Positions 47,250-56,476 of a DNA stretch of 64,000 nucleotides are shown here, in pieces (within the stretch, counting starts at the first letter, position 1; each line of letters opens with the position of its first letter). The stretch lies in contig NZ_CADFEN010000002.1 in the NCBI RefSeq assembly GCF_902833145.1, forward strand, positions 434,001 to 498,000, read 5' to 3'. The translations under genes and the position numbers were made by a program. The DNA is from Burkholderia sp. BCC0506 (GTDB lineage: Bacteria > Pseudomonadota > Gammaproteobacteria > Burkholderiales > Burkholderiaceae). The notes below the pieces were generated by a model, which had not been told where the DNA came from, did not search any database, and worked only from the letters and a program-made list of their open reading frames with translations.

Positions 47250-48107
47250 ATGACGACTACCCGACCCCTGCTCGACGTGCAGGGCCTGACGCGCCGCTTC
47301 GACGGCGTGACCGCGCTCGACGGCGCGAGCCTGACGCTGGCCGACGGCGAACTGCTGAGCGTGATCGGCCCGAACGGCGCGGGCAAGTCGACGCTGTTCA
47401 ACCTGATCGCGGGCGCCGACCGGCCCGATGCCGGCCGCGTGACCTTCGACGGCCGCGACATCACCGGCACCGCGCCCGAACGGCTCGCGGCGCTCGGCAT
47501 CGCGCGTACCTTCCAGCATGGCCGCGTGTTCGGCAACCTCAGCGTGCTCGACAACGTGCTGATCGGCGCGCATGCGCGGCTGCGGGCGGCGCGGCCCGGC
47601 TGGCCGGCGCTCGGCGCGGCCGCCGAAGTGCTGCGCGCGCTCGTGCGGCCCGCGTCGGTGCGGCGCGAGGAAGCGGCGCTGCGCGACGAGGCGCGCGACA
47701 TCATCGCGGGCTTCGGCGAGCGGCTCACGCCGCGCATCGATCATCCGGCGCACAGCCTGTCGTACGCGAACCGGCGGCGCGTGGAGATCGGCCGCGCGCT
47801 CGCGCTGCATCCGCGCCTGCTGCTGCTCGACGAGCCGACGGCCGGGATGAACGAGACGGAGACCGCCGAGATGCTGGCGCTGATCCAGTCGCTGAAGGCG
47901 CGCGGCCTGACGATCCTGCTGATCGAGCACAAGCTCGAACTCGTGATGCGCGTGTCCGACCGCGTGATGGTGCTCGACAACGGCGTGAAGATCGCCGAAG
48001 GCGCGCCGCGCGACGTGCGGCACGATCCGCGCGTGATCGAGGCGTATCTCGGCCGTCGCCACGCGGGCGGCGCGGCTGTCGAGCACACCGTGCAGGCGAC
48101 CGCATGA
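47250..48107 (+). CDS. LivG-like ABC ATPase
   Basis: 285 residues with GAGGAGG 5 bases ahead of the ATG. Walker A is IGPNGAGKST and Walker B is LLLLDEPTAGMNETET. The signature is degenerate: where most ABC proteins have LSGGQ this has LSYANRRRVEIGRALA, which is the normal LivG form. The C-terminal VIEAYLGR is typical of LivG. It overlaps the second ATPase gene by 4 bases. It energises the HAAT transporter encoded around it. Confidence 0.88.
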   Translation: MTTTRPLLDVQGLTRRFDGVTALDGASLTLADGELLSVIGPNGAGKSTLFNLIAGADRPDAGRVTFDGRDITGTAPERLAALGIARTFQHGRVFGNLSVLDNVLIGAHARLRAARPGWPALGAAAEVLRALVRPASVRREEAALRDEARDIIAGFGERLTPRIDHPAHSLSYANRRRVEIGRALALHPRLLLLDEPTAGMNETETAEMLALIQSLKARGLTILLIEHKLELVMRVSDRVMVLDNGVKIAEGAPRDVRHDPRVIEAYLGRRHAGGAAVEHTVQATA

Positions 48108-48868
48108 GCGCACTTTCTTCGGAACCCGATACGACCATGACCGACGCGCTGTTGAAACTCGAACACCTCGATACGTTCTACGGACCGGTGCAGGTGCACT
48201 TCGACGTGAACTTCGAGGTCGGCCGCGGGCAGATCGTCAGCCTGCTCGGCGGCAACGCGAGCGGCAAGTCGACGACGATGAAGCTGATTCTCGGGCTGAT
48301 GCGGCCGAAGCGTGGCGTCGTGCGTTTCGACGGCGACGACGTGACGGCGCTCGCGACGCCGCAGCGCGTGCGGCGCGGGATCGCGGCCGTGCCGGAGGCG
48401 CGGCGGCTGTTCGGCGACATGAGCGTGCGCGAGAACCTGCTGATGGGCGCGTACACGCGCGGCGATCGTGCGGCGGTGTCCGACGACTACGAACGCGTGC
48501 TCGACCTGTTTCCGCGTGTGCGCGAACGGCTCGCGCAGCGCGCGGGCACGCTGTCCGGCGGCGAGCAGCAGATGCTCGCGATGGCGCGTGCGCTGATGGC
48601 GCGGCCGAAACTGATCTGCATGGACGAGCCGACGATGGGGCTGTCGCCGCTCTACGTCGACAAGGTGCTGGAGCTGATCGACGCGATCAACCGGCAGGGC
48701 GTGACGGTGTTCATGGTCGAGCAGAACGCGAGCCTCGCGCTGGAGATCGCGCACTACGGGTACGTGCTGCAGACGGGGCGCGTCGTGCTCGAAGGGCCCG
48801 CGAAAACATTGCTCGACGACGAGCGCGTGCGCGATGCGTATCTCGGTGGGGAGGCGGTGGCGGTGTAG
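48104..48868 (+). CDS. LivF-like ABC ATPase
   Basis: 254 residues from the overlapping ATG; an internal Met (MTDALLKLEH) would give a shorter LivF-like form. Walker A reads LLGGNASGKST instead of the common GPNGAGKTT, but GxxxxGKS is intact. The LSGGEQQMLAMARALM signature and LICMDEPTMGLSPLYV Walker B are standard. It is the last gene of the transporter operon and converges on the histidine kinase gene. Confidence 0.87.
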   Translation: MSALSSEPDTTMTDALLKLEHLDTFYGPVQVHFDVNFEVGRGQIVSLLGGNASGKSTTMKLILGLMRPKRGVVRFDGDDVTALATPQRVRRGIAAVPEARRLFGDMSVRENLLMGAYTRGDRAAVSDDYERVLDLFPRVRERLAQRAGTLSGGEQQMLAMARALMARPKLICMDEPTMGLSPLYVDKVLELIDAINRQGVTVFMVEQNASLALEIAHYGYVLQTGRVVLEGPAKTLLDDERVRDAYLGGEAVAV

Positions 48869-48889
48869 GGGGCGCCACGGGACTTCATT

Positions 48890-50311
48890 TCATGCGTGAT
48901 CGGCGTGCATCGCTGCCGCCCGCGGAAACGTCAACACCACGGCAAACCCGCCCGCCTCGGGAAACGCGAACCCGACGCGCCCGCCGTGCGCCTTCATCAC
49001 TTCCTGCACGATCGCGAGCCCGAGGCCCGACCCGGTGCGCCGCTCGCTGCCGTCCGGCGCGATCCGCACGAACGGCTGCAACGCCGCGTCCCAGTGCTCG
49101 CGCGGCATCCCGCGCCCGTTGTCGGTGACGGTCAGCGTCACCGCTCGATCCACGTTGCCGATGGTCGCGACCGACACGACGATGTCGTCCGCGTGCCCAT
49201 GCAGCAGCGCGTTGTGCAGCACGTTCGACAGCGCTTCCTGAAGACTGATCGCATCGCCGTCGATCCACGCATGCGGCGCGTCGCTCGCGAACGCAACCGC
49301 CACGTCGCGCTCGCCGGCGAGCGGAATCGTGCGGCCCAGCACCTCTTTCGCGAGCGCGACGAGGTCGACCGGTTGCAGCGGCACGGCCTCGGTGCGATGA
49401 ATCACCATCGCATGATTGAGCAACTGCCCGGTGAGCCGGCCGACGTCCGAGCAGGTCGCGCGCAGCGCATCGAGCCGCGCCGCGTGACGCGCGGGATCGG
49501 ATTCGCCGTCGAGCAGCTCGATCTGCGCATCGAGCCGCGCGAGCGGCGTGCGCATCTGGTGCGCGGCGTCGGCGATGAAGCGCTGCATCGCGTTGATCCG
49601 CTCGGCGAGCCGCCGCATCAGCCCGTTGATCGACCCGATGATCGCGTCGATCTCGCTCGGCGTATCGACGGCCACGGGCCGCAGGTCGGCCGGATCGCGC
49701 GCGGCGATGATCGTGCCGATCTGCGCGAGCGGACGCAGGCCGCGCCGGATCGCGAGGCCGCTCGCGCCGATCGCGAGCACGCTCATCAGCAGGATCAGCG
49801 TCCAGACCTTGAAGCTCATGTCGTTCGTCAGCTGCTGGCGCGCGTTGGTTGTCTGCGCAACCGTCACGAGCGCCCAGCCCGGCGTGCTTTCCTCGGGCAT
49901 GTAGCGTGCGATGGTCGCGGTGCGGACCCGGTGCCCCTGGTAGACGGCATTCGCGAACGCCGGGCCTTGTTTCGCGGCGGCGAGCGTCGCGGGGCTCGCG
50001 AGATCGTGGTAGCCGGCCACGACCACGCCGCGCGAATCGACCACCTTGTAGTAGACGAGGTCGTAGCGCGACAGCGTCGACAGCGCGGCCACCGGCGGAT
50101 TCAGCGCGAGCACGCCGCCTTGCACGTACAGGTTTTCCGCGACCTGGATCGACGCGCCTGCCAGCAACTGGTCGTACGCGCGTTCGGCCGCGACCCCGGC
50201 GTAGTAGCGCGCGATCGCCGCGAGCGCGAGCGCGCCGGTCGCGACGACGAGCGCGATGAACAGCAGCGTGCGCCCGAACAGCGTCTTCGGGAACCAGTCA
50301 ATGCGCGGCAA
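48890..50311 (-). CDS. Sensor histidine kinase, TctE-like
   Basis: 473 residues from a TTG that overlaps the response-regulator stop by 14 bases; an upstream in-frame ATG would reach far into that gene. Two membrane helices (about residues 13-34 and 170-190) enclose a periplasmic sensor domain. Then come HAMP, the HisKA box DAAHQMRTPLARL with His251, the N box (ALSNVLHNALLHG) and the G boxes (VTDNGRGMP, GSGLGLAIV). The periplasmic arrangement resembles tricarboxylate sensors. The pair is divergent from an orphan binding protein plus MFS carrier. Confidence 0.85.
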   Translation of the reverse strand: MPRIDWFPKTLFGRTLLFIALVVATGALALAAIARYYAGVAAERAYDQLLAGASIQVAENLYVQGGVLALNPPVAALSTLSRYDLVYYKVVDSRGVVVAGYHDLASPATLAAAKQGPAFANAVYQGHRVRTATIARYMPEESTPGWALVTVAQTTNARQQLTNDMSFKVWTLILLMSVLAIGASGLAIRRGLRPLAQIGTIIAARDPADLRPVAVDTPSEIDAIIGSINGLMRRLAERINAMQRFIADAAHQMRTPLARLDAQIELLDGESDPARHAARLDALRATCSDVGRLTGQLLNHAMVIHRTEAVPLQPVDLVALAKEVLGRTIPLAGERDVAVAFASDAPHAWIDGDAISLQEALSNVLHNALLHGHADDIVVSVATIGNVDRAVTLTVTDNGRGMPREHWDAALQPFVRIAPDGSERRTGSGLGLAIVQEVMKAHGGRVGFAFPEAGGFAVVLTFPRAAAMHADHA

Positions 50312-50963
50312 TCTGATACCCCATCCCGCGGGCGGTGCGGATCTCGACCGAGCTGCCCTGCAGCTTCCTGCGCACACGCGTCACGTATTGCTCGACCGCG
50401 TTCGCGGTCGGCTCGTTGCCGAAGCTGAACAACTGGTTCAGCAGTTCGTCCTTCGAGAAGATGCGCTGCGGCCGGCTCGCGAGGATTTCGAGCAGCGCGA
50501 ATTCCTGGCGCGACAGCGACAGCGGCCGGCCGTCGAGTTCCGCGAGGCGGCTGCTGCGGTCGATCACGAGGCCGCCGAGCGTCAGCACGTCGTTCGCGTG
50601 GCCGCTGTTGCGGCGCAGCAGCGCCTGCACGCGCGCGTCGAGTTCGCGGTAGTCGAACGGCTTCACGAGGTAATCGTCGGCGCCGAGGCCGAGGCCGCTC
50701 ACGCGGTCGTCGATCGCCGAGCGCGCGGTGACGAGCAGCACGGGCGTCGTGCTGCCCGACGCGCGCAGGTTGCGCAGGACCGTGAAGCCGTCCATGCCGG
50801 GCAGGTTCGCATCGAGCACGACGAGGTCGAAGCGCTCGACGCGCAGCAGCCCGTTCGCGGTCGCGCCGTCGGCTTCGAGATCGACGGCGTGGCCGAGCCG
50901 GGCCAGGCGGCTGCGGATCGCCGCGCCGATTTCGGCATCGTCCTCCACGACGAGAATACGCAT
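50298..50963 (-). CDS. OmpR-family response regulator, TctD/QseB-like
   Basis: 221 residues. Receiver domain with the acidic pair EDD at 7-9, phosphoacceptor Asp51 in VVLDANLPG, Thr in LVTARS and Lys in DYLVKPFDY. The C-terminal winged helix has LSLSRQEFALLEILASRPQRIFSKDELL and VEQYVTRVRRKLQGSSVEIRTARGMGYQI. Translationally coupled to the sensor kinase. Its start faces the binding protein/MFS genes across 240 bases, so it probably controls them. Confidence 0.88.
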   Translation of the reverse strand: MRILVVEDDAEIGAAIRSRLARLGHAVDLEADGATANGLLRVERFDLVVLDANLPGMDGFTVLRNLRASGSTTPVLLVTARSAIDDRVSGLGLGADDYLVKPFDYRELDARVQALLRRNSGHANDVLTLGGLVIDRSSRLAELDGRPLSLSRQEFALLEILASRPQRIFSKDELLNQLFSFGNEPTANAVEQYVTRVRRKLQGSSVEIRTARGMGYQIAAH

Positions 50964-51203
50964 GGTGCCGTTTGCAGGTAGGTAGATTAGGGGTTTTCCC
51001 GGAGCCGGGATGTCAGCATTTTCTCAGACTCGGCCGATAACCTGTGTCGAGCCGGAAGCAGCAAGCAAGGACGGCATTAATACCAGAAATATTCAAGGAG
51101 ACGGCAACATGCAGCATGTCACGGGCACGACGAATGCGCGCCGCGGCGCCACGCCGGCCCGCGCGTGGCCGCTGGCCGTTCGTCGCACGACGACGGTGCG
51201 CGC

Positions 51204-52229
51204 ATGACGATGTCGCCGCGCCGCCGCGCATTGATCGCCGCCGGGCTCGGCGTGCTGGGCGTGCTCGGGGCGCCGGCGCTCGTGCGCGCGAAGCCGCGCA
51301 CGGTGCGGACCTCGAAAGGCTATGGCGTGCTGTACCTGCCGCTGCTCGTGATGGAGAAGCAGCGGCTGTTCGAGCGACACGCGGCGCGCCACGGCGTGCG
51401 CGACGTCGCGGTCGAATGGGTGCTGCTCGACGGCGGCAACTCCGTCAACGACGCGATGATGGCCGGCACGCTCGATTTCGCCGGTGCCGGCGCGCCGGGC
51501 TTCATCGAGCTGTGGGCGCGGGCGCGCGGCATTCCGAACGTCGAGGTGATCGGCATCAGCGGGCTGTCGACCACGTCGCTGTCGCTGAACGCGAACCGGC
51601 CGGGCCTCGCGTCGCTGCGCGACTTCACGCCGTCCGACCGGATCGCGGTGCCGGGCATCCGCACGTCGCTGTCGGCGGTCGTGCTGCAGATGGTCGCGAG
51701 CCGGCAGCTCGGCCCGACGCACTTCGCGCAGCTCGATTCGATCACCGTGAACCTGCCGCATCCGCAGGCGATGCAGGCGCTGATCCGCCGCGAGAACGGC
51801 GTGACCGCGCACTTCACGTCGCCGCCGTTCTCGACGCTCGAGTTGCGGCAGCCGGGTATCCACCGCGTGGTGAGCTCGGTCGACGTGCTCGGCCCGCTGA
51901 CGCTCGACGTCGTGTTCGCGCCGAAGCGGCTCGTCGATACGGAGCCGGCGCTCGCCGCCGCGTTTCTCGGCGCGCTCGACGAAGCGAACCGCCTGATCGC
52001 GCAGGACCCGCGCGCGGCGGCGGCGCTCTATGCGGCGTCGTCGGGCGTCGGCGTGTCGCACGACGACGTGATGCGGATGCTCGCCGCGCCCGACACGCGC
52101 TTCTCGGTGCGACCGAACCAGCTGATGGACTACGTCGAATTCCTGTACCTGGCCGGCACGATCAAGGCGAAGCCGCGCGCGTGGCACGAGATGTTCGCGC
52201 CGATGCTCGACGACTACCGGTCGGGTTGA
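51204..52229 (+). CDS. NitT/TauT-type periplasmic binding protein, orphan
   Basis: 341 residues. The N terminus SPRRRALIAAGLGVLGVLGAPALVRA resembles a Tat-type signal (paired Arg then a mild hydrophobic core). The mature protein has the fold of sulfonate/nitrate/thiamine-precursor binding proteins (GVLYLPLLVMEKQRLFERHA, NSVNDAMMAGTLDFAGAGAPG, PGIRTSLSAVVLQMVA). No ABC ATPase or permease is adjacent; the next gene is an MFS carrier. It may sense for the divergent two-component system or pair with a distant transporter, both inferences. Confidence 0.82.
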   Translation: MTMSPRRRALIAAGLGVLGVLGAPALVRAKPRTVRTSKGYGVLYLPLLVMEKQRLFERHAARHGVRDVAVEWVLLDGGNSVNDAMMAGTLDFAGAGAPGFIELWARARGIPNVEVIGISGLSTTSLSLNANRPGLASLRDFTPSDRIAVPGIRTSLSAVVLQMVASRQLGPTHFAQLDSITVNLPHPQAMQALIRRENGVTAHFTSPPFSTLELRQPGIHRVVSSVDVLGPLTLDVVFAPKRLVDTEPALAAAFLGALDEANRLIAQDPRAAAALYAASSGVGVSHDDVMRMLAAPDTRFSVRPNQLMDYVEFLYLAGTIKAKPRAWHEMFAPMLDDYRSG

Positions 52230-52354
52230 GCCATGCCTGCCGCGATTCGAGTCCATTCATCGAACCACACCTGACGCGGGCGCGTTCGTCACGCGCGGCG
52301 TCGATTCGACCGACACGCAACCGATATGCAACCGATTCACCCAAGGAGCCTGAA

Positions 52355-53665
52355 GTGAACGCTACCGACACCCTGGACCCCGCGTCCGCCGAAGAACAGC
52401 GCATCATGTCGAAGATGGCGCGGCGCCTGCTGCCCATCCTCGTCGTGATGTTCCTGATCGCGTTCATCGACCGGCAGAACGTCGGGTTCGCGAAACTGCA
52501 GATGGTGCACAGCCTCGGGATGACGGAAGCCGCGTTCGGGCTCGCGTCGTCGCTGTTCTTCATCGGCTACCTGCTGTTCGAGGTGCCGAGCACGCTTGCG
52601 CTGCATCGTTACGGCGCGCGCGTGTGGCTCGCGCGGATCATGCTGACGTGGGGGCTCATCACGGTGCTGATGGGCTTCACGACGTCGATGCCCGCGTTCT
52701 GCTCGCTGCGCTTCGTGCTCGGCATCGCCGAGGCCGGCTTCTATCCGGGCGTGATCTATTACCTGACGCTGTGGTTCCCGCAGAGCTACCGCGCGAAGGT
52801 GCTCGGCATCTTCACGCTCGGCAGCGCGCTCGCGAACATGCTCGGCTCGCTGGTCGGCGGTCTCCTGCTGAGCCTGAACGGCGTATGGGGGCTGGCGGGC
52901 TGGCAGTGGGTGTTCGTCGCGACGGGCCTGCCCGCCGTGATCGTCGCGATTGTCGTGTTCCGCGTGCTGCCTGCGTCGTTCCGCGAAGCGCCGTTCCTCG
53001 ACGCGCGCGAGAAGCAGATCGTCGCGGCCGCGCTGGAGCGCGAGAAGCCCGCGCAGGCCGAGCACGGCCAGCCGTGGAAGGCGCTGCTCGATCCGCGCGT
53101 GATGCTGTTCGCGGCGACCTACATGCTGATGTCGACGTCGCTGTACGGCGTCACGTACTGGCTGCCGACGCTCGTGAAATCGTTCGGCGTGTCGAGCACG
53201 ACGAACGGGTTCCTGAGCATGCTGCCGTGGGCGCTCGCGGTGGTGCTGCTGGTGTGGCTGCCGTCGAAGCTGCGCCGCGCGAAGAGCATCCTGCGCACGA
53301 TCGCGATCGTCGCGGCGCTGGGTGCGCTCGGCTTCCTGCTGAGCCTCGTGCTGCCGTCCACGCCGCTGCGCTTCATCGCGCTCGTGCTCGGCGGCGCGTG
53401 CATCCCGCTGCTGTATCCGTGCTTCTGGTCGATGCCGCCGCGTTACTTCACCGGTGCGCGGGCGGCCGCGAGCGTCGCCGCGATCAACTCGATCGGCAAC
53501 CTCGGCGGCTTCTTCAGCCAGAACCTGATGCCGTTCGCCGGCAAGGTGACGGGCACCGCGTTCGGGCCGATGATCGTGCCGATCGTGTGCCTTGCGCTGC
53601 TCGGCGTCGGCGCGCTGGTCGCGTGGACGCGCTCGGAGCGGGGGATGGTGGCGGCGCGGGCGTGA
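52355..53665 (+). CDS. MFS carrier, anion:cation symporter type
   Basis: 436 residues from a GTG with AAGGAG 9 bases ahead. Twelve membrane segments and the ACS-family pattern are clear: LIAFIDRQNVGFAKLQM in helix 1, FFIGYLLFEVPSTLALHRYGARVWLARI, FVLGIAEAGFYPGVIYYLTLWFP and GWQWVFVATGLPAV. Members import tartrate, phthalate, 4-hydroxyphenylacetate and other organic anions. Likely co-transcribed with the binding protein gene and controlled by the divergent two-component system. A hairpin follows. Confidence 0.86.
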   Translation: MNATDTLDPASAEEQRIMSKMARRLLPILVVMFLIAFIDRQNVGFAKLQMVHSLGMTEAAFGLASSLFFIGYLLFEVPSTLALHRYGARVWLARIMLTWGLITVLMGFTTSMPAFCSLRFVLGIAEAGFYPGVIYYLTLWFPQSYRAKVLGIFTLGSALANMLGSLVGGLLLSLNGVWGLAGWQWVFVATGLPAVIVAIVVFRVLPASFREAPFLDAREKQIVAAALEREKPAQAEHGQPWKALLDPRVMLFAATYMLMSTSLYGVTYWLPTLVKSFGVSSTTNGFLSMLPWALAVVLLVWLPSKLRRAKSILRTIAIVAALGALGFLLSLVLPSTPLRFIALVLGGACIPLLYPCFWSMPPRYFTGARAAASVAAINSIGNLGGFFSQNLMPFAGKVTGTAFGPMIVPIVCLALLGVGALVAWTRSERGMVAARA

Positions 53666-53689
53666 CGGGGCGCGGCGCTATCGCGGCGT

Positions 53690-53721
53690 CGCCCGGTTTC
53701 CGCTCGTCTTGAAACCGGGCG
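53690..53721 (+). terminator. Hairpin after the MFS carrier gene
   Basis: A perfect 11-base stem (CGCCCGGTTTC / GAAACCGGGCG) with a 10-base loop starts 24 bases after the MFS stop. No T-run follows. Confidence 0.55.
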
Positions 53722-53864
53722 GCGCGGACGGATCAGGGTATGCCCGCGTGGCCGGTGCGATCGTCGCGCGCCGGCACGGCTTCCCCGGAGCCGCTGCGCG
53801 AACCGCGTCGATTCAGGACTAAACTGGTGCCTGATGCCACGTGCGCGAATCGAGGAGCCCTGCG

Positions 53865-54317
53865 ATGATCGACCTTGCCGATATCCTGCCGTCCGCACTG
53901 CCCGCCGCCGTCGCCTGGGCCGAAGCGGAGGCGGCGCGCGGGCTGTTGCAGGGTGTGCCGCTGACGCCCGCGCAAGCCGACGACGCGCGCACCGTGGGCG
54001 TCGCGCAACCGGACCGGATCCGCGTGATGGCGGTCGACCGCATGCCGTTTCCCGACACGCCGACGCTTGCCGCGATCGCCCGCGACACGGGGCTGCTGTC
54101 GCCCGGGACGATCGGCCTCACGCTCGGTCATGCGGTGTACGTGCTGCGCGGGCACGCCACGCGCCGCCTGTTCACCCACGAATTCCGGCATGTGCATCAA
54201 TTCGAGGCCGCCGGCTCGATCGGCGCGTTTCTTGCGCGCTATCTGCGCGAGATCGCGACGGTCGGCTACCACGACGCGCCGCTCGAGGCCGACGCGCGGC
54301 AGTACGAGTTCGATTGA
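53865..54317 (+). CDS. Small putative zinc metallopeptidase (HExxH)
   Basis: 150 residues with GAGGAG 8 bases ahead of the ATG. The only catalytic-looking motif is FTHEFRHVHQFE: His105, Glu106 and His109 form HExxH. A downstream acidic site (APLEADARQYE, Glu141 or Glu148) could be the third, gluzincin-type ligand. There is no signal peptide. This type of short HExxH protein is uncharacterised, and peptidase activity is inferred from the motif alone. It is followed after 116 bases by the DedA fusion gene. Confidence 0.65.
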   Translation: MIDLADILPSALPAAVAWAEAEAARGLLQGVPLTPAQADDARTVGVAQPDRIRVMAVDRMPFPDTPTLAAIARDTGLLSPGTIGLTLGHAVYVLRGHATRRLFTHEFRHVHQFEAAGSIGAFLARYLREIATVGYHDAPLEADARQYEFD

Positions 54318-54433
54318 ACGCCGAGCCCTGAACCCCGACGCGGGCGCGAGCGTGCGCATGTCGCGATGAACGTATCCCATGCCCCTGCCGGCCCGGTGTG
54401 CGCGCACCGGGCCGCACCGTTCGGGAGTGTGCG

Positions 54434-56452
54434 ATGAGCGACACGATCCATGCGTGGATCGGCGCGATCGGCGCGCATCCGCTGCTCGTGTTGGCGATCG
54501 TGTTCGTGGCCGCCTGCGCCGAGGCGATCGCGTTGATCGGCACGGTCGTGCCCGCCGGCGCCGTGATGTTCGCGGCCGGCGCGCTGATCGGCGCGGGCGC
54601 GCTCGATGCATGGGCGACGATCGGCATCGCGGCCGTCGGCGCGGTGATCGGCGACGGGGTCAGCTACGAACTCGGGCGGCATTACCGCGGGATGATCCGC
54701 AACGCGTGGGTGCGCTTCGGCTATGCAACGGCCTACGCGCGCGGCGAGGAATTCGTGCTGCGTCACGGCATGAAGAGCATCGTGCTCGCGCGCTTTCTCG
54801 CGCCGGTGCGTGCGGTGGTGCCGGTCGTCGTCGGCTGTGCGATGCTGCCGCGCCGGTCGTTCTACCCGGTCAACGTGATCTCGGCGCTCGTGTGGGCGCC
54901 CGTCCACGTCGCGCCCGGCATTCTGTTCGGCGCGTCGGCCGCGCTCGCCGCGGCGATCAGCGTGCGGGTCGCCGCGATCCTGCTGGTCGTGGCCGCGCTG
55001 GTCGCGCTCGTGTGGATCGGCGTGCGCGTCGCGCTGCGGCGCGGCTGGCCGCTGCTGCGCCGTGCGCTTGCCGAAGCCGTGCACGCCGGCGTGCGCCGCT
55101 GGCCGCGGTTCGGCGCGCGAGTGCACGACGGGATCGCATATCTGCGCGGGTTGCCGGGCGCGGTGCCCGTGCTCGCGCTGCTGTTCGTCGGCTGCGTGTG
55201 GCTGTTCGCGGGCATCGTGCAGGACGTCGTCGCGAACGATCCGCTGATGCATGCGGACATCGCGCTGTACGCTTTTCTGCAGAGCCTGCGCACGCCGCCC
55301 GTCGACGCCGCGATGAGCGCGCTCGCCGTGCTGCACGGCCACGATACGGGGCTGATCGTCGCGGCCGCGTTTCTCGTCTGGCTGATGATTCACCGCTGCT
55401 GGCTGACGGCGGCATGGTGGCTCGCGACGGTCGGCGTCGCCGTCGTGCTCGTGCCGGTGTTCGGCGCGGGGATGCCCGGCGCGACGCCCGCGAGCCTGCC
55501 GCCCGGCGCGCCGCACGTGCCGCTGCCCGATGCCGACGCCGCCTTCGCGATCCTCGCGAGCAGCGGCCTCGGCTGGGTGCTCGCGCGCGACCGGCCCGCG
55601 CCGTGGCGCATTCCGGTCGTGACGGCGGTCGTGCTGTGGATCGTGCTGGGCGGTTTGGCGCGGCTGTACGTCGGCGATACCTGGTTGTCGGGTTTGCTGG
55701 GCGGGTGGAGCCTCGGGCTCGCGTGGTTCGCGTTGCTCGCCGGAGCGTATGCGTACTGGCGCGTGCGGGAGCACGTGCAGCCGAGAGGTGCGCTCGTCGC
55801 GGTCGTCGTCGTGCTGGCGACGGCCGGCGTATGGACGGTGCCCGCGCAATGGCAGCGCGATCGCGCGGCGCGTCCGCATGTCGGCGACGTGGTCGCGATG
55901 ACCGTCGACCAGTGGCTGCACGGCGGCTGGCAGCGCGTGCCGGCGCGGCGCACCGAGATCGGCGGCGACCGCGAGGAATATCTGCCGCTGCAATGGAGCG
56001 CGACGTCGGACACGCTCGACCGCCATCTTGCGCAGGCCGGCTGGCAGCGCGCGACGCCGTGGACGCCGGCTACCGCGCTGCGCTGGCTGGTGCCGCAGGC
56101 GCCGGCCGACACGCTACCCGTACTGCCGCGCTACACGCATGGCGAAAGCACGCGGCGCGTGTTCGTCCGCGTCGATCCGGCTCACCCTGAAAGCCGCTTC
56201 GTGCTGCGGCTGTGGCGTTATCCGTACGTGTTGCAGGATGCGCTCGGCATGCGGCCGCTGTGGTACGGCGCGCTGTATCGCGAGACGCTGCGCCGGCCGG
56301 CGCGGCTGATGACGATCGTGCGCACGACGACGATCGACGATGCGGCGGCGATCGCGCAGGCGCTGGCGGTCGAGCCGACGATCGCGCATCGGCCGGCGGG
56401 GATGACGGGGGCGCCGGACGAGATGCTGCTCGTGTGGATGGTCAGGCCGTGA
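54434..56452 (+). CDS. DedA-PAP2-LssY fusion membrane protein with a decayed PAP2 site
   Basis: 672 residues. A DedA domain fills about residues 1-205 (ALIGTVVPAGAVMFAAGALIG, LARFLAPVRAVVPVVVG with the family's Arg pair). A PAP2-like membrane domain spans about 240-440. An LssY-type soluble domain ends the protein (DEYLP-like REEYLPLQWSATSDTLDRHLA, RVFVRVDPAHPESRFVLRLWR). DedA proteins are lipid carriers/flippases such as those recycling undecaprenyl phosphate. In the PAP2 part the expected PSGHA reads P365-DADA and the expected HWxSD reads DTWLSG (415-420), and the first RP motif is missing, so phosphatase activity should be lost. Confidence 0.82.
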   Translation: MSDTIHAWIGAIGAHPLLVLAIVFVAACAEAIALIGTVVPAGAVMFAAGALIGAGALDAWATIGIAAVGAVIGDGVSYELGRHYRGMIRNAWVRFGYATAYARGEEFVLRHGMKSIVLARFLAPVRAVVPVVVGCAMLPRRSFYPVNVISALVWAPVHVAPGILFGASAALAAAISVRVAAILLVVAALVALVWIGVRVALRRGWPLLRRALAEAVHAGVRRWPRFGARVHDGIAYLRGLPGAVPVLALLFVGCVWLFAGIVQDVVANDPLMHADIALYAFLQSLRTPPVDAAMSALAVLHGHDTGLIVAAAFLVWLMIHRCWLTAAWWLATVGVAVVLVPVFGAGMPGATPASLPPGAPHVPLPDADAAFAILASSGLGWVLARDRPAPWRIPVVTAVVLWIVLGGLARLYVGDTWLSGLLGGWSLGLAWFALLAGAYAYWRVREHVQPRGALVAVVVVLATAGVWTVPAQWQRDRAARPHVGDVVAMTVDQWLHGGWQRVPARRTEIGGDREEYLPLQWSATSDTLDRHLAQAGWQRATPWTPATALRWLVPQAPADTLPVLPRYTHGESTRRVFVRVDPAHPESRFVLRLWRYPYVLQDALGMRPLWYGALYRETLRRPARLMTIVRTTTIDDAAAIAQALAVEPTIAHRPAGMTGAPDEMLLVWMVRP

Positions 56453-56476
56453 GCGGACCCGCGTGCCATGCGCGGC

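Noticed and set aside
48240-48275. Variant Walker A (GGNASGKST) in the second ABC ATPase as a possible loss of function
   Set aside because: The essential G-x4-GK-S/T pattern is intact and variation at the middle positions is common.
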